A program made the position numbers and the translations under genes. A stretch of 64,000 nt of DNA from Leisingera aquaemixtae (GTDB lineage: Bacteria; Pseudomonadota; Alphaproteobacteria; Rhodobacterales; Rhodobacteraceae). The notes under the pieces were generated by a model that was not told the origin of the DNA, made no database searches, and saw only the letters and a list, made by a program, of their open reading frames with translations. The DNA lies in the NCBI RefSeq assembly GCF_001458395.1, contig NZ_CYSR01000027.1, positions 1 through 64,000 on the forward strand, read 5' to 3'. Shown piece after piece: positions 51,955-61,199 of this stretch (position 1 is the first letter of the stretch; every line of letters begins with the position of its first letter).

Positions 51955-53205
51955 ATGGGGCCGATTTACTCGCTAGGCGATTTTTTGGACATGGTGCGGC
52001 GCAGGCTGTTCACCATTGTCTGCGTCTTTATCCTGGGCTGCCTCGGCTCGCTTTGGTTCGCCGCCAGCCAACAGCATCAGTATGAGACCGCCGAGGTGCT
52101 GCAGGTCACCCAGCCGCAGATTGCGGGCGAACTGGCCAAGTCCACCGTCGAGGGCTCTTCCGCCCGCCGCATACAGCTGATCGAGCAGCGCCTGATGGCC
52201 CGCGGCGCGGTGCTGGAAGTCATCGAAAAATTCGGCCTTTATGCGGATATGGAGGTGCTGACCCAGCTTCAGAAAGTGGCGCTGCTGCGCGAGTCGGTGC
52301 GGATCACCGGCGTCGCTGCCGCCCGCGAAGGCTTTGCCGACGATGGCACCATTTCGGTGCTGACCATCACCGCCCGGATGCCCACCGCCGAACAGGCGCA
52401 GCAGGTCGCCAGCGAATTCGGCCGCCGCACGATTGAGCTGAGCGTCGCCACCCGCATTGATCAGGCCCGCGAAACCCTTAGCTTCTTTGCCGGCAAGGAA
52501 TCCGCGCTGGCCGATCAGGTCGCCGCGCTGGAAGATGAAATCGCGGCCTACCGCAATGAAAATGACGTGACCCTGCCGGGCACCATCGAATTCCGCCGGG
52601 CAGAGATCGCAGCCCTGAACGAAGGCCTTCTGGAAATCGCCCGCGAACGGATCGAAATCCGCCGCGCCGCGGACCAGGCGCTGGCCACCGAACGCCCCGC
52701 CACCGCCCGCCGGATGCAGGAGGAAGCGGAGCAGAAGCTGGCCACGCTGGATGCGCAGGAGCAGCTGCTGACCCGGCGCAGGGCCGGGCTTGAGGCGTCC
52801 TTGCAGACCACCCCGGAGGTGGAGCGCCGGCTGGGCGCCTACGACCGGCGGCTGGAGCAATTGCAGGCAGAGCTTGCGCAGATGACCTCCCGCCGCAACG
52901 AGGCAGAAGTGGGCTTCCGCCTGGAGACCGGCCGCCAGGCAGAGCGTCTGACGGTGATTGAGCCGGCGCCCTTGCCGGATTACCCGGTGACCGGCGCCCG
53001 CAAGACCAAAGCGCTGATGGGGGCCGCGGCCAGCCTGCTGGCCGCCTTTCTGGCCGCCTTCCTGCAGGAGCTGCGCCAGCCGGTGCTGCGCACCGCCGCG
53101 CAGATGGAGCGGGAAACCGGCCTGGTGCCCGTGGTTTCCATCCCGGTGATGGACACCCGCCCGCCGCGCCGCGGAGTGCTGGACCTGATCAGGCGCAGAA
53201 GCTAG
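51955..53205 (+). CDS. Wzz/GumC-type polysaccharide chain-length determinant
   Basis: The protein is 416 aa from the ATG at 51955. It has an N-terminal membrane helix near residues 18-36 (TIVCVFILGCLGSLWFAA), a long periplasmic part with coiled coils (residues about 160-330) and a second membrane helix (TKALMGAAASLLAAFLAAFL) near 365-385. The motif PDYPVTGARKTK before the second helix is the usual Pro-rich signature. A short cytoplasmic tail without a kinase domain follows; the kinase-like protein is encoded separately just upstream. It should control polymer length and export with the CpsD-like protein. Confidence 0.9.
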   Translation: MGPIYSLGDFLDMVRRRLFTIVCVFILGCLGSLWFAASQQHQYETAEVLQVTQPQIAGELAKSTVEGSSARRIQLIEQRLMARGAVLEVIEKFGLYADMEVLTQLQKVALLRESVRITGVAAAREGFADDGTISVLTITARMPTAEQAQQVASEFGRRTIELSVATRIDQARETLSFFAGKESALADQVAALEDEIAAYRNENDVTLPGTIEFRRAEIAALNEGLLEIARERIEIRRAADQALATERPATARRMQEEAEQKLATLDAQEQLLTRRRAGLEASLQTTPEVERRLGAYDRRLEQLQAELAQMTSRRNEAEVGFRLETGRQAERLTVIEPAPLPDYPVTGARKTKALMGAAASLLAAFLAAFLQELRQPVLRTAAQMERETGLVPVVSIPVMDTRPPRRGVLDLIRRRS

Positions 53206-53259
53206 CCATCAGGCGCTGTCCTCGGCGAACAATCCCAAGCCTGCCATTTATGCCCGTGC

Positions 53260-54630
53260 CTAAGGTGCGCCAAGAGCAGCTGCCATTGCAGCGACTTCCG
53301 GCCAGTGCCAGCTCAGCGCGGCTCCGCCTGCCGCCACCGTCAGCAGCGCATAGCCCGCATCATGCAGCGGATCCCAGACATGGTGACGCCGCGCCAGCCG
53401 CACCAGCACCGGATAGGCCGCCAGCATCGCCAGTCCCAGCGCCGCAATGCCGCCCGCCAGCCCGAACCAAGCCACGCCGCCCAGAAACAGCGCCGTCTGC
53501 AGGCAGGCCCGCACCGCGGAAAACACAAAGAACCCGCGGCTGTCGCCTGCCGCCAGCGCCGCCTGGTCATAGGTCATGGTGATCACCGCCGGCGCCAGCG
53601 CCAGCGCAATCAGCACGATCATCGGCCCGGCCAGCACGTAACGGTCATCATAAAGCAGCTGCACCAGCCACGGCCCGGCCCAAGCCATCGCCAGCAGCAT
53701 CGCCAGGATCGCCGCCGTCAGACCGCCGCGCAGCTGCCGCTGCCGCCGCAGGTTCTCCGGCGCTGCCCGCACAGGCTTGTCGCGGTAGACCGGGATCATC
53801 AGCCGCTGGTTCACCGCATGGCCCAGCAGCATCGGAAAGCTCGCCAGGAAATAGCCGATGTTGTAGACCCCCAGCACTTCAAGCGGCACGAACTTGCCCA
53901 GGATCGCCCTGTCCCCCTGCGAGGTCAGGAACCAGAAGGCGGTCGACAGGAAAATCCACTTGCCGAAATGGATCAGCTCCCGCGCGGCGGCTTTCTCCCA
54001 GCGGAACCGGTTGGCCGCGCCCGGCAGGCCGTAGTGGCACAGCGCCAGCTTGGCCGCAGCCTGGATCACCCCGCCCAGCACCAGCGCAATCACCGACTGC
54101 GTTGCCAGCGCCAGCGCAATCATCGCGGCCAGCCCGATCACCTGGCCGCCCAGGTCCAGCACCGTGACCCGCCCTGCCAGCAGATGCCGGTGCGCGGTTT
54201 CGATCCGTGTCGGGTTAAAGCCGGCAATCGCCAGCCCGGCACCGGCAATAGGCAGGTAGACCAGCAGCTCCGGCGCGCCGTAAAACGCCGCCGCGGGCCA
54301 GGCCAGCAATGCCGTCAGCGCCCACAGGCCAAAGCCGCGGATCACCTGAATGGTCCAGGCAGTATCCAGAAACGCCGGATCATCCCCCCGTTTGTTCTGG
54401 GCAATCGACGGCCCAATGCCGACATCGGAAAACAGCGACAGCCCCACCGTCACCACGGCGACCAGCGCCATCAGGCCGAAGGCCTCGGGAAACAGGATGC
54501 GGGTCAGAATCAGGTTCGAGGCCAGCCGCAGGGCCTGGCTGCCGCCATAGCCGATCATCAGCCACGAGGCCGAGCGCAGCACCCGCGCCGCCATCCCCTG
54601 GCCTGCAAAATGCGATGCAACCCGCTGCAT
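53260..54630 (-). CDS. Wzx-type lipopolysaccharide/exopolysaccharide flippase (MVF/MATE fold)
   Basis: The protein is 456 aa with 12-14 predicted membrane helices. The N-terminus (LRSASWLMIGYGGSQALRLA, then SNLILTRILFPEAFGLMAL) and QNKRGDDPAFLDTAWTIQVIRG are typical of WzxC/PST-type exporters. It would flip lipid-linked repeat units across the inner membrane. It lies opposite to the Wzz-type gene. A second start (ATG at 54594) would remove 12 residues. Confidence 0.9.
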   Translation of the reverse strand: MQRVASHFAGQGMAARVLRSASWLMIGYGGSQALRLASNLILTRILFPEAFGLMALVAVVTVGLSLFSDVGIGPSIAQNKRGDDPAFLDTAWTIQVIRGFGLWALTALLAWPAAAFYGAPELLVYLPIAGAGLAIAGFNPTRIETAHRHLLAGRVTVLDLGGQVIGLAAMIALALATQSVIALVLGGVIQAAAKLALCHYGLPGAANRFRWEKAAARELIHFGKWIFLSTAFWFLTSQGDRAILGKFVPLEVLGVYNIGYFLASFPMLLGHAVNQRLMIPVYRDKPVRAAPENLRRQRQLRGGLTAAILAMLLAMAWAGPWLVQLLYDDRYVLAGPMIVLIALALAPAVITMTYDQAALAAGDSRGFFVFSAVRACLQTALFLGGVAWFGLAGGIAALGLAMLAAYPVLVRLARRHHVWDPLHDAGYALLTVAAGGAALSWHWPEVAAMAAALGAP

Positions 54631-54867
54631 GTTCTAATAGATCCCCCAACGTCCGGTACCGCAGGCTAGGGAGGCGGGGCAGGGGCGTCAATCGCGGGGA
54701 CGCCTGCGGTGGCGCAGACAGCTTCCGCAGGCCGGAACCGCAGGACAATCCCGCAACCTGTGCCGCATTCTCCACGCCTGCGCGACAAGCGGACGGCGGT
54801 GCTGGGCAAGCCGCGAAACCGCCGCTAACCTGCGGCGGACAAACCTTTTTGCACGGATTTTTCAGCG

Positions 54868-56073
54868 TTGAAGATCGCCTATGTCCTGAACACCTATCCG
54901 CAGCCGTCGCACAGCTTCATCCGCCGCGAGCTGCAGGCGCTGGAGCGTCAGGGCGTGGATATCCTGCGCCTGGCGATGCGCCCCTCCGGCGCGGCCCTGG
55001 CCGATCCCGGCGATCAGGCTGAGGCGGCCCGCACGGAGTATGTTCTGAAGGCAGGGGCCGGGCGTCTGCTGGCAGCCTTGGCACGGGAAACGGCGGCGCC
55101 GGCCCGGTTCGGGCAGGCGCTGAAGCTGGCGCTGAAACTGGCGCGGGCCTCGGACAAGGGCATCCTGCGCCACCTGGTCTACCTGGCCGAGGCGGCGTTA
55201 GTGAAACAGCGCTGCGCGGCAGAAGGTGTGCAGCACATGCACGCGCATTTCGGCACCAATTCCGCCGCGGTTGCGATGCTGGCGCATGTTCTGGGCGGCC
55301 CCGGCTACAGTTTCACGGTGCACGGGCCGGAGGAATTCGACGCGCCGCACACCCTGTCGCTGGGTGAAAAGATCAACCGGGCCAGGTTCACCGTGGCCGT
55401 CAGCCGCTTCGGCAAAAGCCAGCTCAGCCGCTGGGCTGCGTTCGGCAAATGGGACAGCCTCAACGTGGTGCATTGCGGCATCGAGCCGGACCGCTTCGCC
55501 GATCCCGCGCCGCTGCCCCAGGGGCCGCTGCGGCTGGCCGCCATCGGGCGCTTTGTCGAGCAGAAGGGCCAGATGGTGCTGGTCCGCGCCATGGCCCGTC
55601 TGGTGCAGGAGATCCCGGACCTGCATCTTGCGCTGATCGGCGACGGCGGGATGCGCGCGGATCTGGAAGCGGAGATTGCCAGGCACAGCTTGGGCGGCAA
55701 CATCACCCTGACCGGCTGGCTGGCGGAGGACGGCGTGCGGGCCGAGCTGGCCCGCGCCCACGCGCTGGTGATGCCCTCCTTTGCCGAAGGCCTGCCGATG
55801 GTGGTGATGGAGGCGATGGCCGCCGCCCGCCCGGTGGTCGCGACATATATTGCCGGCACGCCGGAACTTGTGGTGCCGGGGCAGACCGGCTGGCTGGTGC
55901 CGGCCGGGGATGAGGCCGCGCTGGCAGAGGCGGTGCTGGCGCTGGCGCACACTCCGGCAGCGCGGCGGGCGGCCATGGGGCAGGCGGGCCGCGCCCGGGT
56001 GCTGGAGCGTCACGACAGCGCGGGCGAGGCGGCCAAACTCGCCGCGCATTTCCGCAACGCCATCTCAGGGTAG
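54868..56073 (+). CDS. GT4-family glycosyltransferase
   Basis: The protein is 401 aa with a probable TTG start at 54868 (MKIAYVLNTYPQPSHSFIRR). It has a GT-B fold: the N-terminal domain has HMHAHFGTNSAAVAMLAH, and the C-terminal domain LRLAAIGRFVEQKGQMVLV, a nucleotide-sugar site, and the EX7E motif PSFAEGLPMVVMEAMAA. It resembles colanic-acid-type WcaL/AmsK transferases. The sugar is unknown. The gene ends 12 bp before structured repeat B. Confidence 0.92.
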   Translation: MKIAYVLNTYPQPSHSFIRRELQALERQGVDILRLAMRPSGAALADPGDQAEAARTEYVLKAGAGRLLAALARETAAPARFGQALKLALKLARASDKGILRHLVYLAEAALVKQRCAAEGVQHMHAHFGTNSAAVAMLAHVLGGPGYSFTVHGPEEFDAPHTLSLGEKINRARFTVAVSRFGKSQLSRWAAFGKWDSLNVVHCGIEPDRFADPAPLPQGPLRLAAIGRFVEQKGQMVLVRAMARLVQEIPDLHLALIGDGGMRADLEAEIARHSLGGNITLTGWLAEDGVRAELARAHALVMPSFAEGLPMVVMEAMAAARPVVATYIAGTPELVVPGQTGWLVPAGDEAALAEAVLALAHTPAARRAAMGQAGRARVLERHDSAGEAAKLAAHFRNAISG

Positions 56074-56084
56074 CCGCCGGAGCC

Positions 56085-56218
56085 CTCCCGCCCGTCGCCG
56101 CCGCATCCGCGGGATGCGCCGCTCCCGTTGGGCCAGGCTCAGCGCCCTTGGCGCTGAGCCTGGCCCAAGGCCGCCAAGGGTGCGCTGGCGCAGCCAGGGC
56201 ATCCTGCGGGCGCGGGAG
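56085..56218. repeat. Structured intergenic repeat, copy B
   Basis: A 134-bp element with the same scaffold as copy A (47164-47293). The outer stem pairs CTCCCGCCCG (56085-56094) with CGGGCGCGGGAG (56207-56218). Hairpin 1 is 56102-56108 with 56112-56118. Hairpin 2 is a perfect 19-bp stem (56128-56146 with 56150-56168, loop CTT). The third is CTGG-CGCAG-CCAG (56185-56197), with the same loop as copy A. Only the first five pairs of hairpin 2 (TTGGG/CCCAA) are shared with copy A. It lies between convergent genes, like copy A. Confidence 0.75.
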
Positions 56219-56240
56219 GGCTTTGCCTTGGCAACCGCAC

Positions 56241-57077
56241 TCAGCGGCCGCGGGTCCAGCGGGATTGCGAGGTGTAAAGCGGGGATTTGACCGCCAGGGC
56301 CACCGAGCCGTAGACCAGAAATCCGGCCGGATCCGCCGCCAGCAGCTTCAGAACCGCACCACCGCCAGCGGGCGGCTTGTCGTCATTGCCCAGCAGCTGC
56401 GGATACCGGGCGGCCACTTCCGCCACCCCGGCGTTCTGACGGCGCCGCACCCGCACCAGATTGCGGAACCCCTCCACCATCGGCCAGCTGTAGCCTGCTG
56501 CCACCTGCACCCGCTCCGCCGGGGCAAAGTTCAGCCGGGCAAAGGTGTCATCGGCGATGATATCCGGCCAATCCCCCCAGCGCTCCCGTCCGGCGCGGCT
56601 CATGGCAAAGACGCCGAACCCGGGCACCCCGCGGGTGAAGAACGGCAGCCGTGTCCACAGCCGCGCATAGGCCCGGGTTACCGCGCTGCGGGCAGGGGCC
56701 ACCTGCGGGCGGCCGCTGGCATACCGCGGCGCGCCATTCGCCAGGGCCTCAGCCAGCTGCGCAATCAGTGCGGGCGAGACCGCCACGTCGGCATCCAGAT
56801 AAATCAGGATATCCCCGCGCGCCGCGCCATCGCCCGCCGTCAGCGCCCGCAATTTCCCGCCCTCCGGCAGTTCCAGCACCTCAAGCGTCCAGCCGGGCGG
56901 CGGCGCAACCGCCCGGGCCAGCGCCGCGGTTTCGTCAGTGCAGCCATTGGCCAGAACCAGCACCTCGCCCGTCATGCCCTGCGGCAGCGGCGCGGAGGCA
57001 AACACGCCCTCCAGGCAGGCCCCGATATAGCCCGCCTCATTGTGGGCCGGGATCAGCACCGACACCCGGGGGCTCAC
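56241..57077 (-). CDS. GT2-family glycosyltransferase, last gene of the NRPS-linked chain
   Basis: The protein is 278 aa from a GTG at 57077 that overlaps the stop of the preceding gene (GTGA) and has CTGGAGG upstream. The GT-A domain has VSVLIPAHNEAGYIGACLEG, nucleotide-binding LANGCTDETAA and a DXD-type GDILIYLDADVAVSPAL. A C-terminal hydrophobic segment (FLVYGSVALAVKSPLY) may touch the membrane. Coupling to the SGNH/NRPS genes suggests it modifies the same product. Confidence 0.87.
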   Translation of the reverse strand: MSPRVSVLIPAHNEAGYIGACLEGVFASAPLPQGMTGEVLVLANGCTDETAALARAVAPPPGWTLEVLELPEGGKLRALTAGDGAARGDILIYLDADVAVSPALIAQLAEALANGAPRYASGRPQVAPARSAVTRAYARLWTRLPFFTRGVPGFGVFAMSRAGRERWGDWPDIIADDTFARLNFAPAERVQVAAGYSWPMVEGFRNLVRVRRRQNAGVAEVAARYPQLLGNDDKPPAGGGAVLKLLAADPAGFLVYGSVALAVKSPLYTSQSRWTRGR

Positions 57078-59578
57078 TTCGCCGCCTCCAGCGCTTCCCA
57101 GCGCGGGTTGGTATCGCTCAAGGTGCGCAAGGCGCCCCAGCTGCCCCATTTTCCGGGCGCGCCCGCATCGGCGTAAGCGGTGAACAGCGCGCCCCCAAGC
57201 GCGCGCCAGCCCGCCAGCAGCTCGCGGTAGAGCGCCCCCATTTCGGGCGTGTAGTTAAAATGAGTGAAAAAGCCGGTCAGCGCGCCGTCCTCCACCATCG
57301 GGCCGATCCCGACCACATGGCTGCCGCCCTCATACATGATCAGCTCCAGCCCGTGCTTTTGCGCGACGCCTGCATGATAGGGCAGCACCCGGCCCAGCAA
57401 ATCCGCCAGCGTGTCGGTGCTGTCACCCGAGATCAGCCCGTCGCGCAGCTCCGCACCGGCCTGGGCTGAGGCCGCATCATACTGGTGCTGCTCGATAAAC
57501 TCCGCCGCTGCGGCCCCCGCCAGCCCCCGCTCCGCAGCTGCCGCCCGGGCCTGGTCCCGGCTGGCGGCAATCCAGGCCCGGACCTGCCCGGCGCGCTCTT
57601 CCAGTCCCAGGATGCCGCCGAAGTACCCGGTTACCGCATAGGCGTCGAAATAGGCCGCAGGCGCCAGCCTGTCCGCCCGTTCGGCCTTCCACAGCGGCGC
57701 CGCCAGCACCTGCTCCTCCAGCCCCAGCCAGCCGGTCTGCGAGGAGATCACCCGCACCAGCCGCTTGCTGTCCGCCCCGAAGACCTCTGTCCAGATCTGC
57801 GCCACTTCCGCCGCGCGGCCGCCATAAAACTGCATCCACAAGCCGTCACCGCCCCAGCGCGCCTGGGCCTGCGCATCGGCCCAGGGCGCCTGCTGAAACT
57901 GCCAGTTCCAGACCTCGTTGGAATATTCCGCATAGGCGCGCAGTTCCTCGTCCAGCCCTTGCTCCGCCAGCCGGGCAAACTGCCGGACGTAAGTGTCATC
58001 CGCCATATGCGGCATGGTGAACCAGGCATCGGCCCCCAGCCTATTGGCCAGCGCCAGCATCACCTCGGCCGGAACCCCCTTCAGCGCCCAGGTGTAGTCC
58101 TGCGGCAGCGGGCGGTCCTCCCAGCCGGTCTGGGTCGAGTCATTGGTGGCCATCCAGTCCATGAACCGCAGCGCGGCAAAGCCGTCCAGCCGCTCCAGCC
58201 ACAGCGGGTTGAACAGGGCGCCGCTGTCAAACGCCTCCAGATGCTCTTCCTTCACCACGGTGATATTGCGGACGTATTCTCCCTCCCGGCCCATGCGCTG
58301 GATGCGGATTTCCACCGGGCCGGGGCCGGGGGTGTAATCGAACCGCACCTCGCCCTTGCCGTAGCGGACGTTTTCCGCGCGGCCCGCGACCTCGACGATG
58401 CCCTCGCCCTCGAACCGCAGCACATAGCGGCCCTTCAGGGACACCGCCTCCTGCGGCAGGTCGGTCAGGATCACCGTGCCGATGGAGCCCAGCTCTGGCG
58501 GGATCGCGGTGGGCCAGCCATCCGGATCGAGATAGCCCGCAGCCTGCAGCTCACCGTGATCCGCGCCGCCCCACTGGCCGGGAAGGTGGCCGATCCAGGG
58601 CCGCGCGGTTTTGAAGTGGTCCAGGAACGGGGCCTGGGTGCTCCAGTCGGCAATGCCCGCCAGATTGATGGCGACGGGCTGGCGCACGGGCGGTCCCGCC
58701 AGTACCGGCCCTTCTGACAGCAGGGATGCGTTCAGCACGGGGAGCACCGGATCCTGCGGCAGCGCCGCCGGCTCCGCAGGCAGGGCTGCGGTGCGCAGGC
58801 TGCCGCCTTGCGCTGCGGCCCAGGCAATGTCCTGCAGCCGCGCTGCCAGCTCTGGCGCCGGCGCGGGATAGGGCTTGCCCCAGCGGTCCGTCAGCCGGTG
58901 CGGCAGGCCCGAGGGGTTTTCCCCGGTCAGCACCGCGTACTGCAGCAGCGCCAGGAAGTAGAAGCCGGTGGCGTTGGGGTGGATGTCATCGGCAAAGACA
59001 TCGCGGATACTGGCAAGCCCGGGCATCGTGCCCGCCTGAATGGCATCGTCCAGCCGCGCCATCGCCTGGCCTGCGGGCAGCAGCTTCACATCGCCGCCGG
59101 TTGCGGCATTGACGCCGTCCACCACCGCCTGCCAGCTTGGCAGATCCTGTTCCAGCCGCTGCCGCCACGGCACACCCGCACCGTCATCAAAGGGCACCGC
59201 CGTGCCGGTGCCGCTGTTCAGGCTGTGCCAGGTTTCCTGCAAATAGAACTGCACCTCCGGGTTGGCGGCGCGGGCCAGCTCATAAAACTGCGTCACCGCC
59301 TGTTCCGTGCCGCTCCATTTCAGGTGATTGGCCAGCGGAATCGCCTCCGTCACGATCACCGCGTCCGCTGGCCGGCGCAGCCTTTCACGTGAATCAACAC
59401 CCTCCGCGGTGGCGCTGTGCTGCCAGTTATAGCTGAGCGGCGCACCGTTGATGATCTGCGCCTCCACCGTGGCCTCGGCGCGGGTATCCAGCAGCTGGTC
59501 CAGCATCTGCGGATTGTCCGGCCCGAACAGCGAGTGGCCGATCATCACAACCGAGGTGATCAGCGCCTCCGGACTCAT
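57074..59578 (-). CDS. SGNH-hydrolase-like plus glycoside-hydrolase-like fusion protein
   Basis: The protein is 834 aa from the ATG at 59578 (MSPEALITSVVMIGHSLFGP), overlapping the upstream stop by 4 nt. Residues 1-270 are an SGNH-like fold: GHSL is the nucleophile block, and ADDIHPNATGFYFLALLQYA supplies the Asp-x-x-His block. A linker or beta domain runs to about residue 460. The C-terminal 370 residues look like a TIM-barrel carbohydrate-active domain: LRFMDWMATNDSTQTGWEDR, ADAWFTMPHMADDTYVRQFA, and ELRAYAEYSNEVWNW with a likely catalytic Glu. Similar barrels occur in bacterial cellulose- or polysaccharide-binding hydrolases. No signal peptide is evident. It may trim, deacylate or acylate a glycan; the exact reaction is unknown. 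Confidence 0.7.
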   Translation of the reverse strand: MSPEALITSVVMIGHSLFGPDNPQMLDQLLDTRAEATVEAQIINGAPLSYNWQHSATAEGVDSRERLRRPADAVIVTEAIPLANHLKWSGTEQAVTQFYELARAANPEVQFYLQETWHSLNSGTGTAVPFDDGAGVPWRQRLEQDLPSWQAVVDGVNAATGGDVKLLPAGQAMARLDDAIQAGTMPGLASIRDVFADDIHPNATGFYFLALLQYAVLTGENPSGLPHRLTDRWGKPYPAPAPELAARLQDIAWAAAQGGSLRTAALPAEPAALPQDPVLPVLNASLLSEGPVLAGPPVRQPVAINLAGIADWSTQAPFLDHFKTARPWIGHLPGQWGGADHGELQAAGYLDPDGWPTAIPPELGSIGTVILTDLPQEAVSLKGRYVLRFEGEGIVEVAGRAENVRYGKGEVRFDYTPGPGPVEIRIQRMGREGEYVRNITVVKEEHLEAFDSGALFNPLWLERLDGFAALRFMDWMATNDSTQTGWEDRPLPQDYTWALKGVPAEVMLALANRLGADAWFTMPHMADDTYVRQFARLAEQGLDEELRAYAEYSNEVWNWQFQQAPWADAQAQARWGGDGLWMQFYGGRAAEVAQIWTEVFGADSKRLVRVISSQTGWLGLEEQVLAAPLWKAERADRLAPAAYFDAYAVTGYFGGILGLEERAGQVRAWIAASRDQARAAAAERGLAGAAAAEFIEQHQYDAASAQAGAELRDGLISGDSTDTLADLLGRVLPYHAGVAQKHGLELIMYEGGSHVVGIGPMVEDGALTGFFTHFNYTPEMGALYRELLAGWRALGGALFTAYADAGAPGKWGSWGALRTLSDTNPRWEALEAAK

Positions 59579-60513
59579 GCCGGGCCCTCTGCCGCCGCCA
59601 GACCGGTGCGGGGCAGGGCGCGCACGGTCTCCCACACGATTGCCTGCACTTTCGCCGCCGCCGCGGGGCTGAACGCTTGCGCCGCGCTGCCGTTTGCCCG
59701 GGCCAGCTCATGCGGCAGCCCAGCGGGAGAGCGCTGGTACAGCACCGCGTAATGGGTCAAGGCAATCACATAGGCCCCCAGATCGTTGATATGGATCGGG
59801 TCCAGCCCGCCGTCAGGCGTGCGCGCGAACAGCGATTCACGTGAAGCCAGTCCGGGGATCTCCCCGGCCTCCGCCGCCCGCGCCACCGCAGCCAGCACTT
59901 GCCCGCCGGGGATCAGATACACCGGGTGGCCCGGATTGCGTCGGCTGTCCGGCGCCAGGAGTTTGCCCGCCCACAGCGTTTCCAGATCACTGCCGATCCG
60001 CTCCAGCCAGCCCTCGGGGTCATCCAGCCGGTGCCAGGTCTCATAAAGGTAAAGCCGGGTCTGTGCTGACCCCTGCCGCGCCAGATCTGCCCATTTTCCC
60101 AGATACTTGGCCGCCTCGAAATACTTGACCGCATCGCGCAGCTCGACCATTTCGGTCAGCACCACGGCGCCGTAGTCGCCCGACCCGATGGCGTCCTTTG
60201 CCGCCCGGAAGGCAGGCGCGCGGTTGGCCGCTTCGAAATCGAGGATGTCTTCCTCCGGCTCCCAATGCGCCCGCAGCGGCGTGCCCGACCCCAGCTGGCT
60301 GTTATACTCATGCCCCTGTGGCGCCAGCTGCGCCAGCATATGCGGCATATCCGGCCCGACCAGCGAATGGCCCAGGTGAAACACCTTCAGCGGCTCCTCC
60401 GGCGGGGTCAGCGGCGGCGGCACCGGCACGCTGCGGCTGCGGGTTGCAAACACCATCAGCCCCAGCGTGGCAGCCGCCGCCGTCAGCGCCAGAAACCCGC
60501 GCCGCCCCATCAT
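59575..60513 (-). CDS. Exported SGNH-hydrolase-like protein, paralogue of the next gene
   Basis: The protein is 312 aa. It has an N-terminal Tat/Sec-like signal or anchor ([20 protein letters not shown]). The mature part matches residues 1-270 of the downstream protein in order: FHLGHSLVGPDMPHMLAQL, the YLYETWHRLDDP segment (compare YLQETWHSLNSG), LASRESLFA and DPIHINDLGAYVIALTHYAV. So the two arose by duplication. Ser in GHSL and the Asp/His pair are kept. ATGA overlaps link it on both sides. It probably acts in the periplasm on an acyl group of a glycan or lipid-linked product. Confidence 0.72.
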   Translation of the reverse strand: MMGRRGFLALTAAAATLGLMVFATRSRSVPVPPPLTPPEEPLKVFHLGHSLVGPDMPHMLAQLAPQGHEYNSQLGSGTPLRAHWEPEEDILDFEAANRAPAFRAAKDAIGSGDYGAVVLTEMVELRDAVKYFEAAKYLGKWADLARQGSAQTRLYLYETWHRLDDPEGWLERIGSDLETLWAGKLLAPDSRRNPGHPVYLIPGGQVLAAVARAAEAGEIPGLASRESLFARTPDGGLDPIHINDLGAYVIALTHYAVLYQRSPAGLPHELARANGSAAQAFSPAAAAKVQAIVWETVRALPRTGLAAAEGPA

Positions 60514-61199
60514 CCGCGCCCCCGGATTTCCGCTGTGGTCATGATCAGCCCGGCCCCGATTGCAAACCGCCCGCCGACAGACTCGCCGCGGGCAAACGGC
60601 GGCCGGTCGGCAGTAAAAAACGCTTGAAAAGCTCCCGCCGCCAGATCGAATTCCAGCTCCATCCCGTCAAAGCCGTAAAACGCCCGGCTCAGCGTGTACT
60701 GGCATTTATAGGCCGCTTCCTTGGCGGAAAAGAACACCTTGGCCATCTGTCCCGGATTGTCCTGCCCTCGCAGCCAGGCCTGTTCCCGCTTCGAGCAGAT
60801 CGCGGGCAGCAGGTCGTCCTTCAGCGGCGTGTCTTCCTCCACGTCGATGCCCAACGCCTGCACATCGCCTGCGCGGGCCAGCACCGCCATGGCGCAGCTC
60901 TTGGTGTGGGTGATCGAGCCGACCACCCCCGCAGGCCAGACCGGCGCCCGGTCGCTGCCGACCTGCACCGGGGCGGGGGGCATCTGCAACTGCCGCATCG
61001 CCTGATGCACAGCGGAACGGCCGGCAGCAAACTCGTTGCGCCGCTTCTCCACCGCGTTGGGCGACAGCCCGGCGGCCTCATCAGCCAGCGGCGGCGGCGG
61101 CGTGCCCAAGGGGTCCGCCCCGGCCAGCGCCACATCGGCGGCAAAAAGCGGCCGGACCAGGGCCAGCCGCTCTGCCAGTTTGCTGTTGGTCTCTGTCAT
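60510..61199 (-). CDS. 4'-phosphopantetheinyl transferase (Sfp/EntD type)
   Basis: The protein is 229 aa. It has the transferase signatures [24 protein letters not shown] (Asp and Glu for Mg2+) and [13 protein letters not shown] (the [F/W]SxKEA helix). It loads the 4'-phosphopantetheine arm on carrier domains and is coupled by ATGA overlap to the NRPS gene, whose T domain is the obvious substrate. [15 protein letters not shown] is the EntD-like N-terminal motif. Confidence 0.93.
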   Translation of the reverse strand: MTETNSKLAERLALVRPLFAADVALAGADPLGTPPPPLADEAAGLSPNAVEKRRNEFAAGRSAVHQAMRQLQMPPAPVQVGSDRAPVWPAGVVGSITHTKSCAMAVLARAGDVQALGIDVEEDTPLKDDLLPAICSKREQAWLRGQDNPGQMAKVFFSAKEAAYKCQYTLSRAFYGFDGMELEFDLAAGAFQAFFTADRPPFARGESVGGRFAIGAGLIMTTAEIRGRG

